NCBI RefSeq assembly: GCF_901000735.1
Contig: NC_081547.1
Coordinates: 10,150,193-10,214,192 of the forward strand
Direction: 5' to 3'
Length of the DNA: 64,000 bases
Source of the DNA: Corylus avellana
Lineage: Eukaryota; Streptophyta; Magnoliopsida; Fagales; Betulaceae
Shown piece after piece: positions 61,250 through 64,000 of this stretch. The notes under the pieces were generated by a model. It did no database searches and was not told the DNA's origin. It worked only from the letters and a program-made list of their open reading frames with translations. Position 1 is the first letter of the stretch, and every line of letters begins with the position of its first letter. The translations under genes and the position numbers were made by a program.

Positions 61250-62092
61250 TGTTTATTACAATTTATGCAGAATTAATATTATGAAGCAATAAACAATTCA
61301 ATCACCCAAAATATATAAAGCAATAAAGAGGCAGATACAGATATTTTGGTTACGAAGAGGAAACCTTTTAGAAACCGATCTGAAAGTAAAACCTCTCCAG
61401 GGTAGCCAAACCCAGGAAATCACTATCAAAAGATTATCCAGAGATTACAGACACTAGGAACACTTACAACCCTTTGCAAGACCTTGGCTCTGTAAGATCG
61501 ACAAGCCTACAACTCGTCTCCTTGCTCACAATCTTCTTCAACGTGATTTTCCTTTACCGGACCCTTCCGATAGACTTCTCAACCGTAGATTTATCAAAGG
61601 AATAACTAAAACTCTAAGAGATTTAATTTAACGCTCACCACATATGATCTCTCTTAGCACAGCCTCCGACGAACTCTCTTGGGGTAAAAATTCGTACTTC
61701 TCTCTTCTATAATGATGTATATATACCCTCGACAAAACCCTAGACCTAACCCACTTAAAATCACGTTTTTGGGCCTAAAACTTACGGGGTGTCCGGACAT
61801 GTTAATGGGCGGTCTGGACACGGCTTTGCGGAGCAAGATTTTAGTTTCTGGAAATGAGGTCCGGACCCGGGGAATTGCGGTCCGGACCCGGCCTGTCCAG
61901 TCTTGATCAACAGCTCCGATCGATAGGCGTTTGTGGTCCGATTGAGCTGAAATTTTGCAGGGACGTTCATAACACATGAATCTACATTATGAACGGTGGA
62001 GATTGGATTCTGAGCATTCTATATCAGTGTTTGAGCCGTGAACAGTAGCATCTGCATTTTGGAATTGAATTAAGCCAACACAAGAACTAACA
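61250..62092 (-). mobile_element. LTR of a Ty1-copia-like retrotransposon (3' LTR)
   Basis: The block begins TGTTTATTAC and ends AACTAACA on the plus strand, so on its own strand it runs TGTTAG to ATAAACA, proper TG...CA ends. Immediately upstream on the minus strand is CCAAAGGGGGAG, a polypurine tract. Inside are repeated GTCCGGAC words (61795-61892) and a TATATATAC box near 61729-61735. Length is 843 bp. The other LTR is beyond the window. Confidence 0.8.
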
Positions 62093-63736
62093 AACTCCCC
62101 CTTTGGCAATTCAGTGACAAAACCAAAATGTCGAGCCAATCCCATCATCTCCCCATATTTACTCCCCCTTTTTGTCACAGAATGACAAAAGGTCTTCATG
62201 TTTCCTGAAACACTTCACAAAATACATCAAGGCATATGTGGAACAAGAAGACATAAATAAAACTCATGATAAAAAAATGACGTAGAATGCGTGATCATAA
62301 AGAAACATCAGCAAAACTCCCCCTCAATGTATGACTCAATTAACAACAGGAAACTGGAAATGCAAAGCATGTTTCTCCCCCTTAAAAGTTAAATGAACAC
62401 ACATGATAACACATCAATGACTCATGTATTGCACAATGAATATCCAAACATGCTCCAAATATGCAAAATATACATGAGACTAAAAATGGCAAGAAACTCA
62501 TATTGCTTAATCCAAGCAAAGAAAAATGTTCCATTCATCCCATGCTTGTGTGGTGTGTGTGTAAGCCATCCAAAGAGAAAAATTTTTAACTTACAAAATG
62601 AGGAGAAAGTTTCACCACCATGAGGTTTTGACAAGTATATCAAATCAAAAGTCAAACCTTATCATACTAGGGCCTAGCCACTCTCATCCTATACATTTCT
62701 CTTTGTAAAACATTTTGCACAAGTTTGACACTGTGAAATAAATTCCTTTTGGAATATGATCTTTTGATTTTATTTGTTTCACTATTTTGTTTATTTTTCT
62801 CTTTGAGAAAGTGTCCTTAAACTTTTGGTGTTTATCACAAAAGAGAAAGCAGGAATTTTTAAGCCCTAGGTTCAACTAGCATATAGTCAATTTGAAAAAT
62901 ATGACTTGTCAAAAACCTCATATGGTTACCTAACAGACCTCACAAATAAAGTGAAACAAAACCTCAATTTAAGCTTAAATGTGCACAAAAGATAAAGCAT
63001 AGGCAAAATGTACCACATAAGCTCAGGCTTTAGGTAACCACAAAAACAAGTCCATTGACACAAATTTTCATCTCATGCATATTAAGAACATTCCAAGACG
63101 TAAGGAATTAAATCCATAAAAAGCAACATGAGAAATTAATGGACTATCTAGGTGCATAAGACAAAATAAAGAAAAGGAAACAATCAAAGTAACATATTTT
63201 TGTCTTTTTGAAATTTTTCACAAAAGAAATGCACACAAAAGAAAACAAATGCAAAACAAAGAAAAATGCAATGCAAAACAAAACAACATGCTTGAATTGA
63301 GATTACAACAGGCAAGACATGAATGTCCTTTAGCATTAAACTTTCATCACATCTTATAGGTCCAACTACAAAATAATGATTTGATTTAATAACTACTTCT
63401 AGGTCTTCACAAGACATTACACATTCCTGAACATTTGATTAGCAAAGTAGACAAAAATCTTGGTGGTTCGCACACAACATCTCATCTATAAGCTTTTCAA
63501 AGATCATGATATATAAATTTTTTGAAAAATCCTTTATGAATATGCCTCAAAACATGAATCTCAAAACAATCATGTATATACTCTTCATACAGAAAGTGTA
63601 ACAACAAAAACAATGCAGTGCATAAACAATAAAGCAAAAACAAAAAAAATGCAAAACAATGAAAAATAACACGCTCTAGGATATTCAAAAATAAGCAAAA
63701 CAATCAATCCTAGGCATGTTATTGACTCACCTAACT
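62093..63736 (-). mobile_element. Internal non-coding region of the copia-like element
   Basis: No reverse transcriptase, integrase or RNase H signal is visible. The plus strand shows repeated polypurine-like complements: ACTCCCCCT at about 62094, 62161 and 62317, CTCCCCCTT at 62373 and ACTCCCCCTC at 63756. The two nearest the LTR are each followed by a TGACAAAA motif. The stretch is A-rich and made of short words. Confidence 0.6.
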
Positions 63737-64000
63737 TTAGGTGAGATCACTACCACTCCCCCTCAATGGGTGAATGGTATAATTTTTCCTAACCCAAACC
63801 TTCTTGAATAAAGGTGTAGAGACGTGAACATTTTCAAACTTGTCTACTCTAGACACACCTCCCATCATCATTACCAAATCCTCATAATCTTTCCTAGAAA
63901 CAGAATTTTTATTTTTATGCACATGAGGTTTCAATTTAAAACAGTTGGGTCGAATGTGACCAACTTTTCCACAATGATGACAAGTAGGGATAAACCTTTT
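63737..64000 (-). pseudogene. copia-type gag C-terminal fragment with CCHC zinc knuckle, runs off the window
   Basis: Reading leftward from the window end, the frame encodes a CX2CX4HX4C knuckle (C-HH-C-GKVG-H-IRPN-C), as in the nucleocapsid part of Ty1-copia gag, then a basic segment and a KVWVRK motif. It stops in frame at 63737. The upstream part lies outside the window. Pol, which should follow in the same frame, does not, so this copy seems internally deleted or decayed. Confidence 0.75.

Noticed and set aside
62094..62380. Spaced CTCCCCCT repeats considered as a CRISPR-like array
   Set aside because: Repeats are short, irregularly spaced and are polypurine-tract complements of an LTR element in a plant genome.

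Overview
This is a nuclear genomic window from a flowering plant, most likely a woody eudicot. The evidence is many GT-AG introns, AT-rich intergenic DNA, plant-type LINE, Mutator-like and Ty1-copia elements, and a plant-specific Alfin-like PHD gene. The species cannot be fixed from the sequence alone. No bacterial operon, CRISPR array, rRNA or tRNA was seen.

Layout: positions 1-38972 hold the 3' part of a giant plus-strand gene for midasin (MDN1/Rea1), the dynein-related AAA+ ATPase that strips assembly factors from pre-60S ribosomes. I could place 64 exons with consistent splice phases (one junction is problematic). They encode about 5,040 residues, from the end of AAA1 to the C-terminal MIDAS domain and stop; the first few hundred residues lie upstream. 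Its introns carry a family of LINE fragments sharing one 3' tail, a 561-bp tandem duplication and a TIR element. Positions 39000-45200 are intergenic and packed with nested terminal-inverted-repeat elements. Positions 45280-46323 hold an intronless mitochondrial carrier of SLC25A44 type (plus strand). Positions 48633-55234 hold a five-exon Alfin-like PHD-finger gene (minus strand) with a LINE fragment in its third intron. From 55.4 kb to the end there is no intact gene: a Mutator-type MITE with a 9-bp target duplication, a broken NF-YA fragment, a second copy of a GC-core TIR element, and the 3' part of a Ty1-copia-like element (minus strand) that keeps a gag zinc knuckle and an 843-bp LTR but has no pol in view.

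The three live genes have unrelated jobs: ribosome assembly, mitochondrial transport and chromatin reading. No shared pathway or cluster is implied. I found no convincing new multigene system. The points most worth a second look are a one-residue-short P-loop in midasin AAA6, a junction in midasin that cannot be joined by GT-AG in frame, LINE copies with visible target-site duplications (one ending beside a splice acceptor), a chimeric LINE joining an ORF2 piece to an unrecognised second reading frame, and paired TIR elements with GC-rich cores.
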